Shown here: in pieces, positions 40,184 through 51,340 of the stretch
Position numbering within the stretch: the stretch's first letter is position 1
Layout of the letters: the number at the start of each line of letters is the position of its first letter
Assembly: GCF_000227135.1 (NCBI RefSeq)
Contig: NC_018260.1
Span: 20,156 to 84,155 of the forward strand
From: Leishmania donovani
Taxonomy: Eukaryota; Euglenozoa; Kinetoplastea; Trypanosomatida; Trypanosomatidae
Direction of reading: 5' to 3'
Length of the DNA: 64,000 bases
The notes under the pieces: model-generated
The model's database searches: none
Seen by the model: the letters and a program-made list of their open reading frames with translations, nothing else
What the model was told of the DNA's origin: nothing
Translations under genes and position numbers: made by a program

Positions 40184-42928
40184 TTATCCCTCTGCGGAAT
40201 CCAAATCTTCCAGCAGCATCTGGGCGAGGGTGATGTTGTCGGCGTCACTGCTGGCGGTCATGCTCTGCACTGCGCCCTTAAGTACCTGCTGTGCGCCGCT
40301 CTGGTCACCCTGGTGGAGCAGCTGCACTGCCTCGGAGAGAAAACTAAACTTCGAGCCGAGGTGCTCCTGCCGCTGCACCACGAGATGCCACTCCTCCTCC
40401 ATGGTTTGCAACACCTCCATGAAGTTGTAAATAATGATGAACTTCATTTTTGTCGACTTCGAAGAGACGTTGACCGGTAGGCCTCGCTGCTTCGGCTGCT
40501 TCGCAACTGCTTTCGGTCGGTCGCTCCCGCTGATACCACAAGGACGTGCCAGGATTTGGCTTGCCGTGCTGTTCCACGACCGCCCATCCAGCAAGATGCA
40601 GTGAAATGGGTTTTCTGGTTCGTCGAGGGAGGCCTGCAAGGAAGGGAGACGGCGGTGCATGGCGAGGCCGCGGCGCAGCATCTGAGCCCCCAGCTCGTGC
40701 TGACGCGGGTTGAAGAAGTGGATTCCGCGACACGAGCCAGAGCCTACGAGACCCACAAGCGAATGTGGGGCTGACACCACAGCCGCGACCAACTCCTGCC
40801 GTGCGTTGCTGAAACTTGTCGGCGGCTTCGGGCGACTCTCGAAGGCTTGCATGATTTTACGTGCTTTCTCGATCGCCAAGAGCACCGGCTCGCTGCTAAA
40901 GGGGATGAGTCCCCACACCAAGCAAATCGCATCCTCGTATGCTGTGAGCACGTAGGAGTTCGCATCAGCACTATCTTGCCCCTTGGCGTCCTCGAGCGCC
41001 TCCATCACGGCCTCGAAGTTGACCGACACCGTCTGCTGCTTGTTGCGGGTGGCAGCCATGCCACCCCTCTGGTTGGAGGCCTTAAAGACGCTCGACACGG
41101 CATCTTCGTCATCGTCGTAGATGTCACGGTAGACCACGTAGAGCATTGTCACCGTCTTCAGCTGCGGGACCGAGGTCATGAAGGCCGCTGGTTGAGAGCT
41201 GCTGTAGTGGTCAGAGCTTCCATTGGTGCTTGAGGGGGAGCCGCGCAGGAGACTCTTGCTCACGGACAGCTTCGCAGACGACGCTGCGTTGATTTGTGGA
41301 ATGAAAAGGCTTCCCCCCGCCAGCGACCGCACAATCGACGACAGAGTCGAGCACGTCTCTTCGGGCAGCGTCTGGGGAAAGTTGGGGGGCATCATGTGGG
41401 ACTGCAGGCGGGCGTGCACCTCTGCCGCCGATACGTTACCCACGGTGCGAGCGGAAGAGCCGCCAGAAACGCTTCCTATACCTGCAGAGGGCGACGGCCG
41501 ACCGGCGCCGTCATGTGACATGACCTCGGGCGTGAGGACTCGCATCGCCACATGATCTCGTGGACATTCATGGTAATCCGTCGCCATAGGCACCTCGTCG
41601 ACCACCATCTCGCTCTCGCAGACTTCCCACGTGATGCCGAGCATCGCCTTGAGGTTGTTGAGAAAGACGCCAATGCTGAGCATAATCAAAATCGGGGCGA
41701 AGTAGCTCACCACACGAATTCCACGTGGCGTTGCCTCTCCGTCGATGCTGTACGGGGTCCAATACATGTCTTCGAGGGCGCACGCCACACCGAACACGCC
41801 AGCTGAGGCAACGTAGACGATCAACATAAAAAACCAGTGAGTGAGGACGCTCACCAGGCGACAGTGAAAGCTGTGCCGCATATGCGGGGTATTATAGAAA
41901 GCTTTCTTTATCAGCAACAGGTTTGCCCAAAGCCATGGCACGCCGAGTACAGGAGATGCCAGTAAGAGGCAATGAGTATCGTACTCGCACATGATGGAGC
42001 CAGTGAGCGCGAGGATGGCGATGATGATTGTCATGTACAACGAGACGAGAGGCATCATCAAAGCTGCACGCAACGGCTTGGAAGGGTTGGCAACGCGGAC
42101 GGAAACGATCGTGGAGGGCGCCGATGCGCGCCGGACGCCTGTGGGGGTGTGCATGGAGGTGGGCAACCTACCCGCGAGCAACAGCGCGTGATCCTTCGGC
42201 GTGCACTTCTCTTGCTCGCCGGACCCGCTGAAGTCTCTGTCAGTGTTGAGGCATTGCGTTGGATACGACTGCATGTTGCTTGGCTTCTTTGGCGGGCACG
42301 CGGAAATGGCTGGAGCCGCGTCCTTCGTGTAAAGATGTTCAAGGAATGACGGCGGCGACAGCATGCCCGTCTCTCGCAGCGGCGCCACGACGAGCTCGCC
42401 ACGAGGCGGCGCTGATCCCTGAGGCCCAACGGTCACGGCAGGGGAAGCCTGCCAGGGTGGGTGCAAAGGGTTTACTGAAGTTCGCGAACTGCTCTCCTGA
42501 ATGCTCGGCGTACTGGAGCTGCTTTCAAAAGCGTTGACGTTGGCCTTGCTCGAATCGAGAATGCTCGACAAGACGCCCTCATCCTCCGACTGCTGTGTGT
42601 TGGGGCTCCCATCCGCATTGATGGGGAAACGATGCGTCTGAGAATTCTCACGCCCTGCGTCAGGGCCCCGCTGCGCCCCGTCGTTGTTCTCCATCGTACG
42701 CTTCGCGGCATTGATGCTGGACCGCGCAAACAAAATGGCGGAAATGATGGAGACACAGTTCAGTACGAACCACACAAAAAGCGCCAACGCAGATACGGCG
42801 GAGAAAGTGAAGGCTATCCACCGCTGGTGAAGCCTGCAAACGACCATCAGCGCTACGTAAAAGATAACTGGCGGTATGCCAAGGAACCAGGCGACGATAT
42901 GCTTCACATCTTCGGCCTTGAGGAACAT
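40184..42928 (-). CDS. Multi-pass membrane protein with degenerate class III nucleotidyl cyclase-like domain
   Basis: 914 residues, ATG at 42928. Two helices near the N terminus (about 10-30 and 36-66), a long Ser-rich loop (70-285), then further helices near 290-315, 318-340, 358-385 and 405-430. The soluble C-terminal part from about 590 follows the fold order of a class III cyclase domain: VTMLYVVYRDIY where VTVLFxDI is usual, SVNFEAVMEALEDA, SYVLTAYEDAICLVWGL in place of the K-x-x-GD-x-x-A segment, then LVAAVVSAPHSLVGLVGSGSCRG and HELGAQMLRR. The metal-binding aspartates and the G-D turn are not conserved, so nucleotide synthesis is unlikely. It could be a sensor or scaffold. A helical tail (KFIIIYNFMEVLQTMEEEW, about 826) follows. 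The relationship is inferred by pattern, not by alignment. Confidence 0.75.
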   Translation of the reverse strand: MFLKAEDVKHIVAWFLGIPPVIFYVALMVVCRLHQRWIAFTFSAVSALALFVWFVLNCVSIISAILFARSSINAAKRTMENNDGAQRGPDAGRENSQTHRFPINADGSPNTQQSEDEGVLSSILDSSKANVNAFESSSSTPSIQESSSRTSVNPLHPPWQASPAVTVGPQGSAPPRGELVVAPLRETGMLSPPSFLEHLYTKDAAPAISACPPKKPSNMQSYPTQCLNTDRDFSGSGEQEKCTPKDHALLLAGRLPTSMHTPTGVRRASAPSTIVSVRVANPSKPLRAALMMPLVSLYMTIIIAILALTGSIMCEYDTHCLLLASPVLGVPWLWANLLLIKKAFYNTPHMRHSFHCRLVSVLTHWFFMLIVYVASAGVFGVACALEDMYWTPYSIDGEATPRGIRVVSYFAPILIMLSIGVFLNNLKAMLGITWEVCESEMVVDEVPMATDYHECPRDHVAMRVLTPEVMSHDGAGRPSPSAGIGSVSGGSSARTVGNVSAAEVHARLQSHMMPPNFPQTLPEETCSTLSSIVRSLAGGSLFIPQINAASSAKLSVSKSLLRGSPSSTNGSSDHYSSSQPAAFMTSVPQLKTVTMLYVVYRDIYDDDEDAVSSVFKASNQRGGMAATRNKQQTVSVNFEAVMEALEDAKGQDSADANSYVLTAYEDAICLVWGLIPFSSEPVLLAIEKARKIMQAFESRPKPPTSFSNARQELVAAVVSAPHSLVGLVGSGSCRGIHFFNPRQHELGAQMLRRGLAMHRRLPSLQASLDEPENPFHCILLDGRSWNSTASQILARPCGISGSDRPKAVAKQPKQRGLPVNVSSKSTKMKFIIIYNFMEVLQTMEEEWHLVVQRQEHLGSKFSFLSEAVQLLHQGDQSGAQQVLKGAVQSMTASSDADNITLAQMLLEDLDSAEG

Positions 42929-42977
42929 TGGTCGGTTAGATATGCACCAAGAGAAGAAGGCGAGAAAAGTAGGTGAA

Positions 42978-43045
42978 CTGAAACAGCGAAAAGGGAAAGT
43001 TCAAGTGAAAGAGAAGAGAGAGAATCGGCGAAGAAGACGGCGGGG
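42978..43045 (-). promoter_or_regulatory. Candidate trans-splice acceptor for the cyclase-like gene
   Basis: In the minus sense CT-rich sequence (about 43045-42985, including CTTTCCCTTTTCGCTGTTTCAG) ends in an AG at 42979-42978, giving a 5' UTR of about 50 nt before the ATG at 42928. This is the cleanest acceptor I see in the window. Confidence 0.5.
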
Positions 43046-44763
43046 GAGAGCGAAAACAAGAACAGCAACAACAACAAGATGCTATGTACACATTAGCGTG
43101 GCTTCCTATCCACGGAGAAGGGCGAAGGGGGGGGGGGCAAAAAAGAAGAGTCGAGCAGAAAGCGAAAAGAAGAGAGCTCACAGGCGTACCACGCACGCGC
43201 ACCGAGGGAGGGAAATGGGGAGAGTGGAGGGTCCCTCTCCAAACAACTGAATAACGAAGGAGGTGGGAGGATAGGGCTGACAAAGGGCTATGGCTCTGTG
43301 CTTGTGGCGACGGCGAGGCTTGATGATGATGGTAGAGTGATAGAGGGAAGTGCGATGGTAGCGAGAGGAGGTGCAAAAGGGGAACGGAAGAGAAAAGCGA
43401 GCTTTTAGGAGCAGCAAGAGATGTATCGAGGCTGACGGCAAGCAAGCGTAGCCGAGGGGCAGGGGGTGGGGGCGTAAGTCGGCGAGGGCACAGAGAGAAG
43501 GACGGGCGTGAAATGAATCAATACAATATGAGAGATGCGAGGGTTGAAAAAGACATGCATGCAAAAACAAGCGAAACGAAAGAATACGTCGGCAAGGCAG
43601 AAAGAGATAGAGGAGGGTGTGTTAGGGTATGTATATCTCGGTGTGTCCTTAGACTAGTATGATCACATCTCACAACGCCTCACTGTGACACTGGCAAGGC
43701 TGTGCAAGCAGTTCTTCACACGAGTGCACACGGCTTCGCTTGGACGCACAAAGTTCCTGTGCCGCCGGAGTGGATCGAGCTCGTCATAGGTGAATGCCCG
43801 CACAAACAGATGTGTGGGAAAGTCGCACGATAGAAGGAGCGGCAGAGACGGCGAGTGCGTGGATGGGGAGTAGAGGAGAGACAAGGATGCGAAGGAAACG
43901 GAGAAGTTTGTGGTCATGATTCACATGAGAAATGTAGTTGGAACAACGCGGCCACCTTCAAAGAGAAGTGGATGCAGTCTTGCCCGCTCACTCGAAGAAG
44001 CCGCAAACTCAGTGGGCACTGGTGAAGATATGCATACGCTCACGAAACTGGGGTGCATGCATCGCGCCACTTCTGCGCCGAGAAAGATGCGAGAAGAGAA
44101 AAATAGCGGGCAGAGCAGTATGCCTGAGAGTTCACAGATGGCAGTGGCAGCGCGCACGTCTCTCTGTCGTTTCTTGGGCACCAGCTGCTGCACAAGTAGC
44201 GGGCCTGAACGCATCAAGGTGAGCCTTACGTTTTTCTCGTCTTCATGGGTTCCCCTCCGAATAGCATTCTAGTGCTTCACTTCAGTGTACCCGTCCTTGC
44301 AGTCCTTCACTGACAGAGCCGTCACGGTCGCAACAGCGGCACACCACCAACGAGCGAAAAACTCCGCTAACAGATAACACGAAGAAAAGGAACAATGCCC
44401 AGCAGGGGCGGTGAGGGTCAGACGTCACACAGCTTCTCGAGCACGGACCTCCAGAACAGCCACCACCCTCACGCCGCGTAAGGTACCCGTCGTTGGTGCA
44501 GGCACCAAAGTGCGCTGGAGAGGGGAAGGGGCAAAGAAGTTTTCCGCCGACTGAGAGCAGCAACAATGGCGCAGCAGAAATGACGACAAAAATGGAAGAA
44601 AGAGGCCGAGCAAGAAGGCGAAAGCCGGGACGGTCTCAGGTAAGGATCTCCCCCACAGCAAAATACCGTGAGATCACGGAACGGACTTGCCTACGCGCTC
44701 GCTGGGGGGGGAGGGGGGGTCCTCTTCTGTATAGAAAAAAGGTCCGCCTCTTCTGGCTCCACG
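43046..44763. other. Spacer; one possible short ORF
   Basis: The 3' flank of the mitochondrial-type gene at 44764. It holds GA-rich plus-strand sequence and an 84-residue minus frame described separately. No other feature was seen. Confidence 0.4.
43663..43917 (-). CDS. Possible small protein of 84 residues (weak)
   Basis: An ATG-initiated frame. The first half is Ser/Leu-rich and may only reflect pyrimidine-rich DNA. The second half (LFVRAFTYDELDPLRRHRNF and onward) looks more like ordinary protein. No family was recognised, and a second minus frame (43921-44217) lies directly upstream. It could be a remnant or a chance frame. Confidence 0.2.
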   Translation of the reverse strand: MTTNFSVSFASLSLLYSPSTHSPSLPLLLSCDFPTHLFVRAFTYDELDPLRRHRNFVRPSEAVCTRVKNCLHSLASVTVRRCEM

Positions 44764-45375
44764 CTATGGCGTGGTGTCCGTCGGCTCCACTTCGATCTCA
44801 GCTGCAGAGATGGTCTCTGCTTTGTCAGTGCAGGCATCAGCCTTCCCCTGATCCTCGACGAACTCAACCTCCAAGGCGCCCTCGGTGCTGTAGTCCTCCA
44901 CCGTCTCCTTAGGCAGACTGAGGTCATCCGGCTCCAGCTCCTTCTCCACAAAATCCTTGTCGATCTTGCCCGTCTTGAGGTCGTAGTACACTTTTGCAGC
45001 CCGAGCCACCTTCTTCCCCTTCTCATTTTCGCCCATGCCGAACGCCATCATGCCGACAGAGCCGCCCGGCATGCCGTCACCGCCTTTAAGCGCCGATTGC
45101 AGCATCGACGCTATGCTTTCGCGCATCTCTGGTGTCATGTTTGCACGCAGTGTGTTTTGCATCTGCGATATGCTGTGCTGATCCATGAGCCCGCTTCCGG
45201 GCTCGAAATGGCCGTTGAAGAACTCTGGTACTCCTCCCTGTCCAGAAGAAAGGTTGGGCACCCGTGCTTTGGAGAGAATGTCGGAGAACTGCTTGTAGCG
45301 GTCCTCATCGCTCAGAAAGCGTCGCGTCGATGCGAACGGCGCCGCACCAACGCAGCGCATCATGCAGCGACGCAT
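44764..45375 (-). CDS. Hypothetical protein, probable mitochondrial import sequence
   Basis: 203 residues if started at the ATG at 45375. That start gives MRRCMMRCVGAAPFASTRRF, an Arg/Cys/Ser-rich leader without acids, typical of mitochondrial targeting in this group, directly before SDEDRYKQFSDIL. An ATG further upstream (MAACARRAR) would add about 50 residues through Cys-rich, pyrimidine-tract sequence and is less likely. The middle is helical with Met-rich segments (ANMTPEMRESIASMLQSAL, then GGSVGMMAFGMGENEKGKK) and then KVYYDLKTGKIDKDFVEKEL. The last 50 residues are acidic and low-complexity. I do not recognise the family; a soluble matrix role is a guess from the leader alone. Confidence 0.68.
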   Translation of the reverse strand: MRRCMMRCVGAAPFASTRRFLSDEDRYKQFSDILSKARVPNLSSGQGGVPEFFNGHFEPGSGLMDQHSISQMQNTLRANMTPEMRESIASMLQSALKGGDGMPGGSVGMMAFGMGENEKGKKVARAAKVYYDLKTGKIDKDFVEKELEPDDLSLPKETVEDYSTEGALEVEFVEDQGKADACTDKAETISAAEIEVEPTDTTP

Positions 45376-46837
45376 CGCCTCCAACAATTGGCAACAGATG
45401 CGTTGACCACAAGAAGGAGATGAAAAAGGCCTGATGCACCGCGGTATGCGCACAAGTGCTCGGAGTGGCAGACCTAATGCGGCTACACAGAGAGAAAACG
45501 CACAAGCACGAGCACGCCTTGCGCATGCTGCCATCGCACGCGTGTGCGTGTGCGTGCGTGCGTACAGAACCGAAAAAAAAAAACGGTGGGTTGCACCGCA
45601 TGGTGAGAGGGGAAAGATGAAGATGCCGTCATCATCGGGCCTATGGGCAAGCACCGAGGAAACGAGGGATGATAACGAAGCAGCCACCACGGCAACTATG
45701 CAGTGGACGACAGAGAGGCACTTCCCCACCCCTCTGCCAACGCAATAAAACAAGCGTAAAGAGAAAGGAGGCAAGCCGCAAAGCCCATGCCGAGGCAACT
45801 GACACCGCGCTCGGCATGCAATGCCGTGCGCCTGGGCGACAACACGAATACACCAAAATGTGTTGGTGCAAGGCTGACGTAAAGGAGGCTGTGCGCAAAT
45901 CTTGTCTGCAGAGAGCGCCCGCGCTTTTTGATTTGTTTGTGTGCATGTGCGCGCGTTGGCCGCATTGACCGTCTTGGTCGGCACAACATAGTGATAGCCT
46001 ATCCTTCACCTATCGGCACAGAAACGCACATCAATGAATACACATACACGCACAGACCGAGAGAGAGAAAGCCCACTACACCGCCACAGTCCAGGGAAAC
46101 AAGGCAATCCTTCCATGCCGCACACGCACGCACACACATACACACACGAAAAACAGGAAGAAAAGGATGAATGCCAGCGAGAGAGCCATCCGTCGCACGC
46201 CCTTTCTTTTTCCCGTGCATTCTTTTCTTCGCTGAGGGACGGCGTAAAGGCCATGTTGGAACAGAGAGAGGAGTGGGGAGGCTGAATAAGGGAGCCGTTA
46301 TCGGATAGAAAGACAGATAGACGGGTGTCAAGGGGAGAAGTGCAGACGGGGCGGGCGACAGAATCGCAGAGGCGGAGCAACGGAGTGGATAGGAAAGCTA
46401 AACGGTGAAGTTCCTGAGTGCAGCGAGGGGAAAAGAGCAACAAAACGGCAAGCGCGAGATACACGCGCAGAGGAGGGGAACGAAAGAAAGGCACGCAGAG
46501 GTACCACTGCCAACTGCTACAATCGTAGCTGTTCCCACCACACGCACAAAAACCATCTATCCGATCTCCCTCAATGCGCCGAGGCCTCAGCACTGAAACG
46601 AGTGAGACGCGCATCATGCAGTACCGGATGGGCTGGGATGCCGGGGGAGCTCGAGGACACTTCAACAACCCTGAGCACCGCTCCCTGCGATGTGCGTACA
46701 CCGGACGCAAATGCTCGCCCATACGCGTAGACATCTTGTAGAAACCGCACATCAACCCGAATCGTGGGCGAATTATTCGACTGAGGCGAGAGCACGAAAA
46801 GCCCCTCTGGTCGCACGAGCAGCCGCAGCCCACCGAC
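45376..46837. other. Spacer; no gene seen
   Basis: It contains poly-A at about 45573-45583 (poly-T when transcribed) and CA-rich microsatellite sequence near 46110-46145. A minus frame at 46006-46833 is mostly translated CT-rich and CA-rich DNA and is not accepted. Confidence 0.45.
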
Positions 46838-48556
46838 TCACGGCTGCTCGCCTACGTCTATACCCATGGCTGATCGTGTGGGGAAGCGCAGACCGAGCAG
46901 TTGTTCCTCCTCCACGCCTAGCTCGGTGAGTAGCGAAGCGCCTGTCGCCCTGCCCGGCGCGGCTGCGCAAGCGCCTTCCTCCCGTCCCTCCATTGTTCCG
47001 TAGCTAGCGTGGCTTCGCGCTGACATGTGGATGGAACTGCTAGCTGAGCGACTGGACATGTCAATCTGCGCCCACGTCCGCTGCGGCGGGTAAGCGGCCG
47101 TCGGAAGGAGACGGAAGAACCAGCGTACCACAAAGTGGCGGTGGCGTGGAATGTCGCTCTCCATCCAGTCAGTGTAGCACCGCCGTGGCAGCGGGTTGCC
47201 ATCGACGTCCTCGCCAGGGTTGTTCAGCTGCGCGTCACCGAAGATCTGTAGGAGATTGCGCTGCACGCCGAGGTCGTAAATGTTGCGGCGCATGTACGAC
47301 CGGAGTGTTCGCGCGCGGTAGGTCGCCGGGTTCGCATCGCCTCTTGGCGTCGTCGTGTCTGTTTCGACATCTGAGTCCTCTGAAGTTCCGTGAGAGAAGA
47401 GACGTCGCTCATTCTCGTAGATGACCATGTCAATGGTGGTAATGTTGTGTCGCGCGTACGTAAAGTGTCGCTTCAGCAAGTACGTGGTCATGGCAAAGAA
47501 CAATAGGCTCTGGGCTATGCACACCATAACGCCGAAAAATGGGGGGCCGACGTCCAGCTCTTCGGCGATGTTGGCGCCGACACCGAGGCCCTTGCGCGGT
47601 GGTGGTGTTTCTGCTGATGCCGCTGCAGTAGTTTTCGGCGTTGGTGCAAGGCCAAAAAGATCTTCTTTCACTTCGAGCACGTAGACGGTGAGCGCAATCG
47701 ACAGCAACGTCAGCACCCACGCCGTGAGAAGCCACGTGTAAAGAAGAACGAGAAGGTAATTCTTGTAATTGTAGAAGCCGACGCACTGGCCCAGCCACGG
47801 GCAGTGATGATCGTACTTGAGAACACAGCAATTGCACCGACTGCAGTGATGGGCACGAGGAGGCTTGTAGGTGGCGCACATGGGGCAGAAATTCAGGTAG
47901 TTGTTCTGCACGCTCGTGTAGCTATTCGCCTTGGGATTGAAGAAGAACAGCTCATGTGGAGGCTGATTCGGTGGTAAGACGGCGTCCGCTGGCGGCTGAG
48001 CCGACCGGCCAACGCCCTCCCCCATGGCCGCGTCGGCCGCAAACGTCCGCAATCGTCCGTGCTTTTGTGCTCTGAAGCCTGTCCTGCCAGATGGGTAGAG
48101 TGCCACCGGCGTATCAGAGCGGGTCAGTGGCTCGTAGAAGGTGCTCAGAGCCAGGGAAGCGCTCTTTGTCGCACGTTGTCGAAACACAGCCGGCACTCGG
48201 CCAGGCGGAATGATGACGGCCATGGTGTACGCCCACATATCCATCAGCAGCAAAAACACAGACGTGATAAAGAGCAGCCAGCCCCACAATCTCACGCCGC
48301 ACAATGTTGTCATGCTCATCGGCGACAAGCGCGACCAGCGGCTGTTCTTCCCTGACGTCGAATGGGTAGCGTTGCCCTTGCTTAGCAACTCATCGGCACT
48401 CATGTTGATGAACGGGTGCAGAAAAGCTGTCGCGAGGGCCTCGAGTGTGTTGGGGAAGAGATACGTGTAAAAGCTGTGAGCGGAGTACATGGTGGTGCAC
48501 ACCAACGCTGTGACCACCACTATGTCGCTCCAGCTACGCTCGCAGCAGCACACCAT
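46838..48556 (-). CDS. DHHC-type protein S-palmitoyltransferase
   Basis: 572 residues, ATG at 48556. The enzyme attaches palmitate to cysteines of membrane-associated proteins. The zinc-finger domain (about 223-270) reads CPMCATYKPPRAHHCSRC, then KYDHHCPWLGQCVGFYNYKN, with the catalytic DHHC at 249-252 and all the zinc-binding Cys and His. Membrane helices lie at about 11-35, 88-115, 262-295 and 330-350, the usual four with the DHHC loop cytosolic between the second and third. After the last helix comes TTIDMVIYENERR, a conservative TTxD form of the family's TTxE motif. The C-terminal region (about 400-572) is Ser/Arg-rich and may bind substrates. Target proteins and compartment cannot be told from sequence. 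Confidence 0.9.
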   Translation of the reverse strand: MVCCCERSWSDIVVVTALVCTTMYSAHSFYTYLFPNTLEALATAFLHPFINMSADELLSKGNATHSTSGKNSRWSRLSPMSMTTLCGVRLWGWLLFITSVFLLLMDMWAYTMAVIIPPGRVPAVFRQRATKSASLALSTFYEPLTRSDTPVALYPSGRTGFRAQKHGRLRTFAADAAMGEGVGRSAQPPADAVLPPNQPPHELFFFNPKANSYTSVQNNYLNFCPMCATYKPPRAHHCSRCNCCVLKYDHHCPWLGQCVGFYNYKNYLLVLLYTWLLTAWVLTLLSIALTVYVLEVKEDLFGLAPTPKTTAAASAETPPPRKGLGVGANIAEELDVGPPFFGVMVCIAQSLLFFAMTTYLLKRHFTYARHNITTIDMVIYENERRLFSHGTSEDSDVETDTTTPRGDANPATYRARTLRSYMRRNIYDLGVQRNLLQIFGDAQLNNPGEDVDGNPLPRRCYTDWMESDIPRHRHFVVRWFFRLLPTAAYPPQRTWAQIDMSSRSASSSIHMSARSHASYGTMEGREEGACAAAPGRATGASLLTELGVEEEQLLGLRFPTRSAMGIDVGEQP

Positions 48557-50242
48557 TACCTCACGTCAGTGGAGCAGCCACGCATAAACTACGAGCAGAG
48601 CAAGGGAACTTCTGAAAGCTCGCACGAGTGGCAATAACAAGGCGGTCTGAGATCCTATCCTCGGGGCAACAGCAGCTTCGTGCCGATGATAAGTAGCCTC
48701 CGCGATGCACGGCAACCGCACGATGTATTTGATGGCAGCGGCGCAACGAAGAAAAAAAAAATAAGAAGTGTCGTCTCGCAGGTGTCGATCTCTATTGGTG
48801 TGGTGAGCGGTCTGCTTGTAAAGGGGAGCGACGGCTACGGTGACCGGTCCTTGGCACAAGAGAACACTTCACCCGCCCTTCACTTTCTTTATGTGTCTTT
48901 TTCTGCCGCTTTCAACTGGCGCCGCTCAATAGCGAGACTGTGAAGAACAGCGGGTGCTCGTACACGTTGGGGTATCCTACAGCAAACGTCTCGATGCCAT
49001 TCCTCTGCGCGCCAGGGAGTAGCAGCAGTGTGCAGCACGCCAAAGTGCGCCAGTGGATGAGGAGGGGTAGGATGCAACAATACTAGTGAAAACGATCCTG
49101 TCGTGTGCTGTATAGACAGCCTGAGATAGTAGAGGCGAGTTCACACAAGGAGAGCAACGAAGCAAGAGTCGATCAATCTGCGATGAACGCCGGGTTTACT
49201 CCGAGAGCGCGACCCGCCACGCAAAGGAAAGTAAAAAGCAGAAAGGGAGCAGCAACCCCAAACCAATGGTCGGATCAGCATAGAAGGTCATGTGCGGGCG
49301 TGTTGTACGGGCGGTGACGGTGTTGACAGCGCCACAGACACACGCGTACACCGAGGAGCACGCGCACACGAGGAAAAGCATCCCATTATTGTTGTTTTCC
49401 GACACAACGTTGTTTGTTGTCGTTGTAGATGAAAGCACACACGGGCCCCAGAGGAAAGGATGAGAGGAGCGCGAGGAATGGGCGAAGAAGAGAGAGTCGG
49501 AGAAATGAGAAAGGAGAAGCGGAGGCTTCACAAGAGAAATGACAGAGGGAGCAGGAGGGACACGCGAGAGGACCACGGGAACCGTGCTTTTCGCCACCGA
49601 TCACATTTTGCGTGGCAGCGAATCAGCTCACAAGACGTTCGGGGATGAAGCTGAGTGCGGCGAAGCCCCGCTAATTGGGAAGAAAGCGGTCTCTTTCACT
49701 TCCCATACCTCAGAGGCCTCGTCCAATAGTCGGAAAAGCCACATGTGCACATCCGCTCAGCGAAGAGGTGCATCATGTACGAATGTGGCGTGATGCGCTG
49801 GCATTCCCATTCGCCTCTCTCACTCCGCGTCGCTGCTGCATTTAATGTTGCCGTTTCGCTAGGCATTTTCACGTTAGTATTTTTCTGTTCGCGGCTTCCA
49901 AAGCCACTACAGAGAAGCGAAGTCACAACCGTTTCTCGTGAGGCATCTCGAAAGTCCTGCCAAAAACCGCCCATGCATCACGTCAAAAAGAATAAAGAAA
50001 AGGAAAACAGTACAGAGGGAGCAGAGAATAGCGAGGAGCAGGACTAAAGAACATAAACGAGTATGGCCGTCTCTATACACAGATCCGCACGATCCACCTC
50101 CTTCCCGCACCTACACGCAGTCTCAGACGCAACCGCGAAGCCCTTTACAGCGACTTCCTCAAGCACGTGGGCAGACAACAAAGGCATCGCCGACCGCGCA
50201 TCACGGAGCTTTCTCATCCAATGAGGTTCGGCGACAACACCA
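48557..50242. other. Spacer; no gene seen
   Basis: A poly-A/GA tract at 48748-48769 gives a pyrimidine tract about 190 nt upstream of the palmitoyltransferase ATG, a likely splice signal. The remainder shows only short frames without domains. Confidence 0.45.
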
Positions 50243-50292
50243 GCGGAAAGGAGAAAAAATGGTCAAGTACACACAGGAGGCTTTTGCGTTCT

Positions 50293-51340
50293 GAGCGTGT
50301 CCATTCTACACCCGGAACAAGTCAACGAATACGCGCATGCAGGCACAGCTCGCCGGCCTCTGCTGCACCACAGCGAAATCCTCGCCGTCTAGGGCGGGGC
50401 CTCTGCCGTCGCATCCGGGCGTGCGTCTAGCGGGCGCCTCGTGTCCTTCCTCCGCTCCATACTCCCCGTGCGCGCGGCGCGAGCGGCTCCAGGCCCACCT
50501 GCCTGGACGGCACANNNNNNNNNNNNNNNNNNNNNNNNNNNNNNNNNNNNNNNNNNNNNNNNNNNNNNNNNNNNNNNNNNNNNNNNNNNNNNNNNNNNNN
50601 NNNNNNNNNNNNNGCGGAAAGGAGAAAAAATGGTCAAGTACACACAGGAGGCTTTTGCGTTCTGAGCGTGTCCATTCTACACCCGGAACAAGTCAACGAA
50701 TACGCGCATGCAGGCACAGCTCGCCGGCCTCTGCTGCACCACAGCGAAATCCTCGCCGTCTAGGGCGGGGCCTCTGCCGTCGCATCCGGGCGTGCGTCTA
50801 GCGGGCGCCTCGTGTCCTTCCTCCGCTCCATACTCCCCGTGCGCGCGGCGCGAGCGGCTCCAGGCCCACCTGCCTGGACGGCACAGCCATGATCAAGGCG
50901 AGCCGCACCCAGCGTCCTGCTCGAGGGCGGAGCCGGTGGTGTGCGGCGTGCGGGTAACAGGGGGTGGTCTAGGGTCATGCCGGATGAGCTCAGGGAGGAA
51001 GTCGGCCGGCCGCAGGCCAGGGCCCTCGGAGACCCTGCACTCTGCCAGCATGTCTGCCGTGCTTCTCCCTGACTCGCTTCAAGCCCCGGCACAAGGCCGG
51101 GTGGAGACCCTCCACAGTGGACTCCCGATGACTCCATGGCGTGGCTCGGGGCGCCCTCGCCATGCTTCCGCCGCCACCGCCGCACCAGCCCACCCGGTCG
51201 GGCGTACGAGATGGCGCATGCGTCGCACACATGCACTGCGGCGCTGATCCGTGTGCATCCCCTGCGCGCCTTTTTCGCCTATCGCCCACGCTATTCTCGC
51301 CCCTGGATGCCGTGCCTGGATGTGATACACCATGCCCGCG
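50293..51340 (-). repeat. SIDER-like retroposon family B, copy B3 (gap with duplicated flanks)
   Basis: GAGCGTGTCCATTC occurs at 50293 and again at 50664. The 272 bases at 50243-50514 are repeated at 50614-50885 across a 99-N gap, which suggests an unmerged contig overlap rather than two elements. From 50664 the element runs to 51340, where it stops within CATGCCCGC and joins copy B4. It shares GATGGCGCATGCG with B4, where B2 has GATGGAGCATGCG. Confidence 0.68.
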
